Assembly: GCF_026183675.1 (NCBI RefSeq)
Contig: NZ_JAPIVK010000012.1
Location: forward strand, 43,533-107,532
From: Microbulbifer halophilus
GTDB taxonomy: Bacteria; Pseudomonadota; Gammaproteobacteria; Pseudomonadales; Cellvibrionaceae
Direction: 5' to 3'
DNA length: 64,000 nucleotides
The notes beneath the pieces are model-generated. The model worked only from the letters and a program-made list of their open reading frames with translations, was not told the DNA's origin and ran no database searches. Made by a program: the position numbers and the translations under genes. Positions 46,116-53,866 of this stretch are shown piece by piece. The stretch's first letter is position 1, and the number at the start of each line of letters is the position of its first letter.

Positions 46116-48320
46116 CTATCCGCGTGCAGTGCCCTGTTCAGCTTCGACTTCAGATTGTGTAATGGTTCCGTATCTTCTACGCATTTTGTCACATTCATCC
46201 CTTACTCTTCTCTTTATTATATGCTCGGGAAGCCCCTCATTTTCGCGCCTCACACGCTCTGCAACTTCCAGAAGCTCTCTAGGCATGTGCTCAGCAAAAT
46301 CCATATCTAAAACTACTGGCAAAAGCTGTTCGTGAGTCCTATCTATACTTCCTCGAGCAGGCCCAAATGAAAGACTATTAGCGAGAAAATCTAATGATAT
46401 CAGTGGAGACATTGGTGGTGGATCAATTTCTTGTTTTAAGGTATTTCTGATTCTCCAGGCCAAGCTGTCGATAGTGAGCCACCAATGTCTATAGCCAAGG
46501 TCGCTTACATGCTCCTCTGCCCTTAACCCGATTATGCCAAGATAACTCTCGACATCATGTTGTATTAATGTGTCAGTAACCGCGGGATCTATATCAGATG
46601 AATTATTGCTTCTTCTTCTCTTATGGGCCTCTCGCCATAAGAATTCGACTGTATGCCGAATATCGTCGGCCACCTTTAGGGATGGATTTTCAAGAGATTC
46701 AACTATAATCCCATGTTGTATTTCTAAATACTGAGAAACATCATCTTCCGGCCTGCTATTCCCGCGAAAAACTTCGACAGAGCTTGAAAAAGCTGAAGGC
46801 GGGGCGCCTGATTCTAAATAGTGATAATATAAAAAAGGAATGCGCCCTTGCCATTCATTCGGCTTATGCCTTGAGCAGTTCTCGGAAATTCTTATGTGAT
46901 GAAGAATTTCTTTAATAACTCCTTCCGTCACTCTCATATTGACACCACCATAGCTCAACGAGTTAACAATAGTAGTGAATTTTTTTCTATTTTCGTCTGG
47001 CGTAAAGGCTTCTGCCAAAAGGGGAAGAATAACGGTTGTGTCGAGCCATATCTTGGCGTGATTAAATATCTTCTTGGTTACTTTTTGAATATCAGGTGTT
47101 TCACGCAAAAAAGAAAACAAAGTATATGTATCGGAGACCTTTTTTAAGTGCTTGTTTATAGACTCTTTATTTGAAGAAAGAATTCGTGTGACTACGTTTA
47201 TTGCGATGTCTGGAAAACTTCCTACATATTTATTTTCGCTAGGATGATCGTTCAAATCATTAAATATTGTGTCTTTCAATAGATTAGCGTCAGTTATTTC
47301 AATATTTCCTGAAACAACAGAAGAAGCAAAAGATTCTCCAGACTTCACCAAAAAAAGATCGACAATTCTTACAACTCTCTCAGCTATTTCAGGGATATCC
47401 TGTTCCTCAAAGTCATCACTTTCTTCTTTCTCATTTTCTACCAGCCTACTGACTTCATTTAAAAAATCTGATTCTTCAATCTCTGTTTCAGATAATTTAA
47501 CATGAATTCTCTGTGATTCTTGGTGGGACAGACAAAATGAATCTTCGGTAGGCCAATACTTGAGAATTCCTTTTCGTTTTTCTGACAATCTTCTCAATGC
47601 AGAGTCGATATAAGTTTTACTTTCACTGGAGATGCTGGATGGAATATATGTAAAAATCCGGCTGTGGATCTCGTCTCTTGAAAGTCTTTTATCTGATTTT
47701 GTATGCCTTAATGCGGATCGTACTAATGCCTCATACACTATTTTCGTTAACCCTTTATCCGTGGACTCATCTTCCCATTGGAGTCCAATGTAGGTTAATG
47801 CAGCTTTGGCCTCCACTGAGGTCAGCGCGGGCCGTTTTTTTTCAATTAGTTCTTCTCCCTCTAAAAATGGACGGGCTATTAAATCAGACAAATAGAATGC
47901 AGCTTCATATTTGTTATCATCAGCCTCATATCGTTCCAAAAACCAATTTCTATCTCTAACATCTAAAAAAATACCGTAATCAGAAGTTCCTTTTCTCTTT
48001 AGATCGTCGGCCTTTGCTCCAACCACTTGGTTGCTCATGTATATTAAAACTTTCACACCCGAGAGCGCTTTCGAAATTCGATCAAAAGTATTCTTTACTT
48101 TTCTCTCCCAGTCCCCCGTAACGGAGTACTGAACGGCAATGGTGCTATCACCGATGGGAGAAAAAAGCTCTGAATCGCGCCCTCCATCACCGCTAGGACT
48201 TGCCATTGTTCTTAAAGATGAAAAATCTGATGACAAGAATGCTGAGCTCAATTCCTCAAAATGCTCCCAGTCAGATGGGCGGAGCCTTTCCAAAGCTAAC
48301 TCAAAAAATTTTCTATTCAT
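46116..48320 (-). CDS. Mrr-like REase / PIN-like fusion protein
   Basis: The product has 734 residues; ATG at 48320 with AAGGA upstream, 14 bases after the R' box of an attC. N-terminal (numbering from the ATG 6 bases upstream, 48326): DWEHFEELSSAFLSSDF, SPSGDGGRDSELF (Asp51) and AVQYSVTGDWERK, a restriction-endonuclease-like fold with QYS in place of QxK. The middle about 170-410 is helical. About 425-640 looks PIN-like: KIWLDTTVILPLLAE (Asp429) and later WWLTIDSLAW. Such REase-PIN proteins are rarely described. Location in an attC-bounded cassette with other nucleases suggests defence. Confidence 0.6.
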   Translation of the reverse strand: MNRKFFELALERLRPSDWEHFEELSSAFLSSDFSSLRTMASPSGDGGRDSELFSPIGDSTIAVQYSVTGDWERKVKNTFDRISKALSGVKVLIYMSNQVVGAKADDLKRKGTSDYGIFLDVRDRNWFLERYEADDNKYEAAFYLSDLIARPFLEGEELIEKKRPALTSVEAKAALTYIGLQWEDESTDKGLTKIVYEALVRSALRHTKSDKRLSRDEIHSRIFTYIPSSISSESKTYIDSALRRLSEKRKGILKYWPTEDSFCLSHQESQRIHVKLSETEIEESDFLNEVSRLVENEKEESDDFEEQDIPEIAERVVRIVDLFLVKSGESFASSVVSGNIEITDANLLKDTIFNDLNDHPSENKYVGSFPDIAINVVTRILSSNKESINKHLKKVSDTYTLFSFLRETPDIQKVTKKIFNHAKIWLDTTVILPLLAEAFTPDENRKKFTTIVNSLSYGGVNMRVTEGVIKEILHHIRISENCSRHKPNEWQGRIPFLYYHYLESGAPPSAFSSSVEVFRGNSRPEDDVSQYLEIQHGIIVESLENPSLKVADDIRHTVEFLWREAHKRRRSNNSSDIDPAVTDTLIQHDVESYLGIIGLRAEEHVSDLGYRHWWLTIDSLAWRIRNTLKQEIDPPPMSPLISLDFLANSLSFGPARGSIDRTHEQLLPVVLDMDFAEHMPRELLEVAERVRRENEGLPEHIIKRRVRDECDKMRRRYGTITQSEVEAEQGTARG

Positions 48321-48333
48321 GACCATCCTTTCT

Positions 48334-48386
48334 AGTCAACGAAACCTGCAATAGCGTTGGTCGTCTGGTACAGCACTTGGTTATAC
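48334..48386 (-). other. attC-like site, 53 bp
   Basis: Minus strand: R'' GTATAAC (48386-48380), whose TAA is the stop codon of the decayed membrane-protein gene. R' GTTGACT (48340-48334), just upstream of the Mrr-PIN start. The internal CTGTA/TGCAG pair supports folding. Confidence 0.6.
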
Positions 48387-48833
48387 GCTGGTGCCAGCAG
48401 TCCGCAACTTGCGGTACACGGTCGCAACAAACTTGCCGCCCAAAATCAGGGAGATCGAAATTACAAGAGCAGCGGCATACTCGTAATTTACAGTGTCCAT
48501 AGCAAAAAGCTCACCAACGATAACTCTCACAGACTTTAGAGTCCAGTAGATCCCTATGAGAAATGTGCCAGCCACAACCAGTCCCTTCTCGGAAATAGCA
48601 GCACTCTCCTCGCTTGAACTGATCGTCTTATGAGCTATTTAGGGAGCCAAGGCCCAAAGGATTATGCCAGTAACCGGCGGAACTACTACCCATCCAATAA
48701 CAGGAGTAACAGGGAGTGGTTCGCCGTTGCCCCAGGATTTTGGTGTAAGGAACAGAGGTAAGGTATTTCCAAAATTCTTTAGGACTAAATATGCTGATAA
48801 AATATTTATTGACAAATCTTAAAATTGCTTCAT
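48381..48833 (-). pseudogene. Decayed cassette gene for a three-TM membrane protein
   Basis: One frame of 151 codons from ATG at 48833, 10 bases after an attC R' box, to TAA at 48381 inside the next attC R'' box. It is interrupted by TAA at codon 5 (48821-48819) and at codon 65 (48641-48639). The frame otherwise reads as a coherent protein with hydrophobic segments VIGWVVVPPVTGIILWALA, LVVAGTFLIGIYW and YAAALVISISLILGG. A 64-codon GTG-started frame (48381-48575) could still be translated. Function unknown. Confidence 0.6.
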
Positions 48834-48842
48834 GGTTTTTAC

Positions 48843-48913
48843 GTATAACGCTTTCTCACCGGAAAATTGGGAGCATAGCGAGCAATTTTTCCAAGTGCAG
48901 AAACTTGTTATGC
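48843..48913 (-). other. attC-like site, 71 bp
   Basis: Minus strand: R'' GCATAAC (TAA is the stop of the DUF6119 gene) and R' GTTATAC. Inner inverted pair GGAAAAATTG / CAATTTTCC around CTCGCTATGCTCC. All hallmarks of an integron recombination site are present. Confidence 0.75.
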
Positions 48914-50542
48914 ATTTGGTTTTGGCTCCGTGCCAACACCCGATATGGTTACCTTAAATCCCCTTTGAGAAAGATTTTCAAATGCCTTCGATAGATTAAC
49001 TTTGCTAAAGAATGGTAAATTACTCTTTAAGATTGATGAGTCCTCACCTAAAATCAAGAAGACGACCTCAACTCCATCACTTTTGAAGTTATCAAGCGGG
49101 ACACTATCCTGCAAGCCACTGCTTAGTCGTCTCAAAACTGTTCTTGCTTTTTTTCTGAACTCTTTATCACCAAGTAAAATCTCAGCAGACACACTACCTT
49201 GGGCGAATAAATGACTTAAACCAGCCGAACCTCCTTTTCTATGCTTCACGTGAATAAACTGTTTGCTATTGGTCATTAAATCGCAAAGTTCGATAGGCGA
49301 AGTTGTTCTATTACTTTTTATTAGTTTCTTATCGAGCAAGTGGTAAGAGTGATTATTAGCAACCCTTGCGTTGTAATCGCCTTCGGTTTCAATTTTTGAT
49401 TTTAGCTCCCCATCTTTATTTTCTTCCCATACGTAAACTTTTGGGAATGTCAAGGTTGATATATTTATTTTGGCAAGGACCGCATCAATTCTTGACATAA
49501 AACTATTGTCAATTTCATACCATAATCCTGCGAACAAAATATAAGTCTTATTTGGTTCTTTATGTTCAAAATAAATGCATTTATATATTTGATGTTCTGA
49601 CTCGTTTTCGTAAACATCATATACAAACAGCCGATCGCGTTTGATTGAATCAATTGAAACCGATGCAGTATTTAAGTTGCCAAGATACTCACCCGCCTCA
49701 ATTGTTGGCTTTATTGAGCTCTTAGAGCGAGTAAAGCTAAATCCATAAATTGCATCCCATTGAACAATCTCAGGAAGGGTGATAGTTATATCAGAACTTT
49801 TTAATTTAATCTTCTCAAGTAACTTTTCATCCAGATTATCGATTTCTGACCTTTCTTTAACCTTCCTAATATTGTCAACCCATGAAAATCCACTCTTATA
49901 TGAATTGTTGCTATAGTAGCTAGAAAGCAAGTCCACCAAGCTTGATATTTCATCGACATTAATTTCTGTAGCAAAGGAGTATACAGAATCACCGCCTGAA
50001 ATACTTTTTAAGTTCACGCCAGTTTTTGGCGATCCAGTAACAGCCCGCAGAACATCTCTGGAAATATCAATACCAAAAACGCCGATCGCTGATTCTCTCG
50101 ATGCTTGTGACTTCTTCTGTACGGCTTGATCTTCTAACGTGAATAGGTCAACGCTGCGCAAGCTGTCATGATTAAGTGTATTGAGTGCAGTTTTGATTCC
50201 AAAGTCATGAACAAAATATTTTGTGTCTATCAAAAATCGACCATATCCGAAGGTAAAAGCCATTGTAGCCGTTGCTGTTTTTATAATAAGAACTGCAGAA
50301 CTAGAGCGATTAGCAAGTTCATCGAGTGAAGTGCCTGTAATGTTCTCGGTAAATGCACTCCATTTGGGCTTCTTTTCTGTAGGTATTTTTACGAATAGCT
50401 TTCCTTCAAGTTCATGCTTATTGTCTAGATCATAAGCGTTCACCTGATATGCTCCTTTTAGGAAGTCGGATGCTTGTAGAGAAGCATGCTCACCCTTTGC
50501 CAAGAATGCGTTCAAATATACGTATGGCTTTCTCTCTTCCAC
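48908..50542 (-). CDS. TIGR04141/DUF6119-family sporadically distributed protein
   Basis: The product has 544 residues; GTG start with AAGGAG 8 bases upstream. Family-typical features: MAFTFGYGRFLID...FVHDFGIKTALNTLN, then LRSVDLFTLEDQAVQKKSQA, and late HVKHRKGGSAGLSHLFAQGSVSAE with a following LxLGD. The family is patchily distributed and found in defence islands; its biochemical activity is not known to me. It occupies one cassette ending in the attC at 48843. A group II intron relic lies immediately upstream. Confidence 0.75.
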   Translation of the reverse strand: MEERKPYVYLNAFLAKGEHASLQASDFLKGAYQVNAYDLDNKHELEGKLFVKIPTEKKPKWSAFTENITGTSLDELANRSSSAVLIIKTATATMAFTFGYGRFLIDTKYFVHDFGIKTALNTLNHDSLRSVDLFTLEDQAVQKKSQASRESAIGVFGIDISRDVLRAVTGSPKTGVNLKSISGGDSVYSFATEINVDEISSLVDLLSSYYSNNSYKSGFSWVDNIRKVKERSEIDNLDEKLLEKIKLKSSDITITLPEIVQWDAIYGFSFTRSKSSIKPTIEAGEYLGNLNTASVSIDSIKRDRLFVYDVYENESEHQIYKCIYFEHKEPNKTYILFAGLWYEIDNSFMSRIDAVLAKINISTLTFPKVYVWEENKDGELKSKIETEGDYNARVANNHSYHLLDKKLIKSNRTTSPIELCDLMTNSKQFIHVKHRKGGSAGLSHLFAQGSVSAEILLGDKEFRKKARTVLRRLSSGLQDSVPLDNFKSDGVEVVFLILGEDSSILKSNLPFFSKVNLSKAFENLSQRGFKVTISGVGTEPKPNA

Positions 50543-50559
50543 TGAAATTAACTCCTTAC

Positions 50560-51480
50560 TGATCCGCCGAGTAGCCAGGAGCCGTCACCGATTTCTAGCT
50601 CTCTAAGAACCGTAGGTGCGAGGTTTCCTCGCATACGGTTCAAGCCCTTCAAAGGCTCTGATTGAACCCGGTGGTTAAGCTCGCTATCATTGTTGTCCTG
50701 CACTTTACGACGCCAAGGTGCGCCCTGCAATATGGTGAGCCGCTGATGTACCTGGATATCATTGTAACGCTCTTGCCAAACCGCCTTCACGATACGCAAT
50801 TGCAGCCGGAAAACATGCAACGGGCTGTCTCGATGGCCATTGCTGGCCTGTCGGTCTGGCTCGCCGTTCCCGCTGGGGGCGCACCGGCACTGGAACGCGG
50901 CCTGTCCGTTTCCGGGTGCTCCACGTACGCCGTTTTGCTTTCCCCCGCAAAACCGGTTCTCCAGCCTCTCTCGCGATGAGGCACCAGCTGGACGTCTGCT
51001 CGCTTTCGCGCCGGGCAAAGTTGGAACCCGTATCCGTGCCATTACAGCGCGGCATTCGCTTCTTCCAGCCTCCTACACCCGCACCGCAATCGGCTCGCCT
51101 CACGGTTCGCTTTCCGGTTGTCCGGTACGATACGGGGTCATCGTGTTCCATATAAATCTCGGGATAGGTTAGGTCCTGCCCGTCCTCCGGTGGAGCGATA
51201 TCTGCGTGGCGAGACGTTATAAGCCCACCAGCCTGTCAGCACCTTTGGCTTCTTGCGCGTAACGGGAGTGCAGCAGTTCACCTGGGTTGACCATACTATC
51301 CATTCCTGCCCCTTGTCGTCCTAGTGCTGGCAGAGTTGAGAATGCCTCGCGGTTATTCTCTCCCGGGCAGAGCCCATAGGTTACATTGTCCCGACAGCTT
51401 AACACCCGGAAATTACTCCCCGCGCATGTGCCGGTAGGAAACCGATGGCAGAACATCGGGTTACATTGTTCTGAGAAATG
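50560..51480 (-). other. Group II intron relic without reverse transcriptase (candidate)
   Basis: On the minus strand a 35-base hairpin at 50641-50607 starts GAACCGTATGCGAG, has a GAAA loop and ends CGCACCTACGGTTC. It has the size and layout of group II domain V. A domain VI-like stem (AGCTAG...CTGGCT) follows. The segment upstream is GC-richer than its neighbours and has no intact maturase frame. The first strand carries AAC where AGC is usual, so splicing is doubtful. The 5' end is not located. Confidence 0.4.
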
Positions 51481-51534
51481 ACCTCCTGTAATTTTTCAGA
51501 GTGTGTAACAGAAATTTATATGACTTCATGTCGC

Positions 51535-51656
51535 AAATAACGTTGCGCTCTGGAGCAGTTTACTTTATGCGCCTTTGTGTGAGAATGCGAACGCAGCGAG
51601 CCACACAAAGGTGCATAAAGTAAACTGTCCCTCAGCAGCGCCTTGTCAAGTTTGAC
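51535..51656 (-). other. attC-like site, 122 bp, VCR-length
   Basis: Minus strand: R'' GTCAAAC, just past the stop of the coiled-coil gene, and R' GTTATTT. In between is a 26-bp inverted repeat (51556-51581 against 51602-51627, one mismatch) with outer GGCGCT/AGCGC pairing. The length resembles Vibrio repeats. Confidence 0.65.
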
Positions 51657-51657
51657 A

Positions 51658-52902
51658 CTAGGTTTCTTTACCTTCAGCCTGCTTGATAACTTTGACAAGT
51701 TCTTTGATTTGTTCAACAACCTGAATATCTTGTTCTTTTATCTTAATTTTACTGAACGCGCTTTCACTGGCTATATTCCAATTTTCGAATATCTCAACCA
51801 GCTCACTTCTGTCCACTGCATTACCGTATATTTCAAAGTATAGCTTTCCAAAATTTATTGCGTGAGCCCTGTCAGATCTTTTGATCGCTTCGTGCATGTA
51901 AGCATTACTGACAGTAAATGCGTGTCTAGCCCATAACCCAAGAACACTTAATACCACAAGCCCTTTAAAAGACATAAAAATTAAAAGGGGCCAACCTATC
52001 TCTTCAGCCTTTTTATCAATTATCCCCGTGCCCAGAATGGATATCGCGACTGTAACTATTACGGCAGCAATCAGTACCACCGTACCATGTATGCTCCAGT
52101 TTCTAGCTTTTTCTCTATACTTGTTCTCTAGATTTTCTAGCACCTTTACTGCAGCACTTACGTATTCTGGAACTTTTATTTCTATGCGCTGTTGAACCTG
52201 CTTTTGATGTTCCTCATTCAGCTGTTTGATTCTTTGCGCCAAACTTTCTTCTTGCTTCTTTAATTCTTCTTCTCTCTCAGAAGTCTCGCTGAGCAGGGAG
52301 TTTAGCCTTTCCTTTGCATTGGCTATTTCGTCGTCCAAGTGCTTCTGTTTTAGGTTCGCTACTTGTTCAGCCTCAGCTAGAGCCTCTTCCTTTGATTTAA
52401 TAGCCGAGGAAAGATCGTCAGCTATACGCTTTCGTTCTTCAACCAAAGACTCCTCAGCCTGTGTTGCGCTTTCCCTTAGCTCTTTAGACCTTTTTCTCTC
52501 CCTTCTTATATAATCTTCCCATTGTTGGCGTCGCTGTATAGGCAGAGACTTTAGAATTGTTTCGCGTCGCTTCTGATCAGCAGCGACATCAATAAGTTTT
52601 TCAATTAAAGAGTTTGGACTTGCTGCTGAAATTCTCTTCAAGGAGCTTAACGACGATGCCTGAACATACCATCTCAATGACTTTTCGGACGCAACACCCA
52701 ATGCTCGCTTCAAAACATCTACTTTGACTTCGCTAGAAATCTTACGTAACGTAGCTTCCTTGGAGTTTTCAAGTACCTTATCGATTAGTTTTGGAGTCGC
52801 TATTCTAAGAAAATTTTCAACTTTTCCTGATTCTTGTTTTGAAAGGTATTCATCAACCTCAAATTTTGAGGTTTCTTCTAACCCAATCTCAAACTCTTTC
52901 AT
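51658..52902 (-). CDS. Coiled-coil protein with two TM segments, unknown function
   Basis: The product has 414 residues. Helical N-terminal domain (1-125), a long coiled coil (about 130-245: heptads rich in E, K, Q, R, L), then two TM helices (VVLIAAVIVTVAISILG and WPLLIFMSFKGLVVLSVLGLW) and a cytoplasmic tail of about 85 residues. Coiled-coil plus membrane layout recalls membrane-acting defence effectors, but no family is recognised. A single-gene cassette between attC sites at 52917 and 51535. Confidence 0.65.
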   Translation of the reverse strand: MKEFEIGLEETSKFEVDEYLSKQESGKVENFLRIATPKLIDKVLENSKEATLRKISSEVKVDVLKRALGVASEKSLRWYVQASSLSSLKRISAASPNSLIEKLIDVAADQKRRETILKSLPIQRRQQWEDYIRRERKRSKELRESATQAEESLVEERKRIADDLSSAIKSKEEALAEAEQVANLKQKHLDDEIANAKERLNSLLSETSEREEELKKQEESLAQRIKQLNEEHQKQVQQRIEIKVPEYVSAAVKVLENLENKYREKARNWSIHGTVVLIAAVIVTVAISILGTGIIDKKAEEIGWPLLIFMSFKGLVVLSVLGLWARHAFTVSNAYMHEAIKRSDRAHAINFGKLYFEIYGNAVDRSELVEIFENWNIASESAFSKIKIKEQDIQVVEQIKELVKVIKQAEGKET

Positions 52903-52916
52903 ACATCCCTCTGAAA

Positions 52917-52973
52917 GCTAGCGCTAGCAGCAAGCGCGCCGATTTTGGTGTCGACTTGCCTGTTCTTGTTAGC
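52917..52973 (-). other. attC-like site, 57 bp
   Basis: Minus strand: R'' GCTAAC, containing the stop TAA of the Shedu-like gene. Inner pair GGCAAG/GCTTGC. Degenerate R' GCTAGC, 12 bases before the next start codon at 52902. Confidence 0.7.
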
Positions 52974-53610
52974 TCTGCTCACGAATCCACGGTTCAGAAT
53001 TTTGATACCTTATATCGACCAAGTCTTTAATTCGATCATAAGAAACGATCTCAATTCCATGCTTCGATGTATAAGTTGCCTTTCGTTTGTGAGACGCACG
53101 GCTAATGTTGTCACGCCTGCCAACTACGATATGAAAGCTCTCTTTTAGGTAGCTTTCAGGGTCTGCCAAGTAATCACCAGACATATTGCTTATGACATCA
53201 GTTGATGAATAACCAAGAAGATCCTTGCTCTTTGCCCATCGCACTAATTCTGATCTGACTTGGCTCTTGTGCATATCGAAATATTCAGCCCAATCATCAA
53301 CTTGCTTAATTGCACCTGCCAAGCGCTTTGACGGTACTCCTTGCTGCGTAAAAACCTTGTCGTCAACCGGTTCCATTTCTATGAACATGACTTCCCATAC
53401 ACCAGAGTATGAATTCAGGATTACGAAGTCAGCTTTATATTGGCTTCCAAGTGGAAACTCTTTGAATAGAAATCGACAATGCCCGCCTGCTCTGCAAAAC
53501 GTCCAATATAGCGTTTGAGGGCGATTAGAAAAAAACTCTAACGCCCCACGCTCCCCCGACTGTGCGTCAAGCCAGTTCTTAAAATCATTTGGATGAATAT
53601 ATTCACTCAC
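52969..53610 (-). CDS. Shedu-like (DUF4263-type) PD-(D/E)XK protein
   Basis: The product has 213 residues. Core YKADFVILNSYSGVWEVMFI followed by EMEPVDDKVFTQQGVPSKRL and AIKQVDDWAEYF matches the DUF4263 domain of the Shedu defence nuclease in order. The last catalytic position is EMEP rather than ELKP, a variant also seen in the family. It is shorter than full SduA proteins and has no fused sensor domain. Bounded by attC sites on both sides. Confidence 0.65.
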   Translation of the reverse strand: MSEYIHPNDFKNWLDAQSGERGALEFFSNRPQTLYWTFCRAGGHCRFLFKEFPLGSQYKADFVILNSYSGVWEVMFIEMEPVDDKVFTQQGVPSKRLAGAIKQVDDWAEYFDMHKSQVRSELVRWAKSKDLLGYSSTDVISNMSGDYLADPESYLKESFHIVVGRRDNISRASHKRKATYTSKHGIEIVSYDRIKDLVDIRYQNSEPWIREQS

Positions 53611-53630
53611 AGCACAATTTCCAGTTGAAA

Positions 53631-53844
53631 GCTAACGAGGCTGTAGAAAAACTCCGGCCTCTTTTTCTGTTCATATTTCACCAAAAAATCGCGATTCTAC
53701 GTGAATTCTGGGCCAGTTCTGCATTGCGAAAAGCATTTCAGGGCACTCTCCGCACGGAAAATTTACCTGCTTCGGGATTGCTCGAGTTTTTCTACAGCCT
53801 GAACGTCGCATTCAGCGGCTCGTCCGCTGCAATGCTTCGTTAGC
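53631..53844 (-). other. Composite attC region (inner 47-bp site plus long outer inverted repeat)
   Basis: The minus strand opens with R'' GCTAACG. A compact classical attC (53844-53798) has pairs GCATT/AATGC and AGCGG/CCGCT and R' GTTCAGG. The whole 214-bp block closes with GTTAGC (53636-53631) and contains a 17-bp perfect inverted repeat AGGCTGTAGAAAAACTC (53638-53654 and 53784-53800). It may be two fused attC sites or an insertion into one. Confidence 0.65.
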
Positions 53845-53866
53845 AAGGCCGGGGGTAGGGAAAATG

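Noticed and set aside
50548..51151. Overlapping 130- and 164-codon frames in the intron relic
   Set aside because: Basic, compositionally odd translations with no reverse-transcriptase motifs; better explained as structured intron RNA.
51556..51627. 26-bp inverted repeat considered as a MITE or terminator
   Set aside because: R'' and R' boxes and outer pairing make an attC interpretation better; there is no target duplication or T-run.
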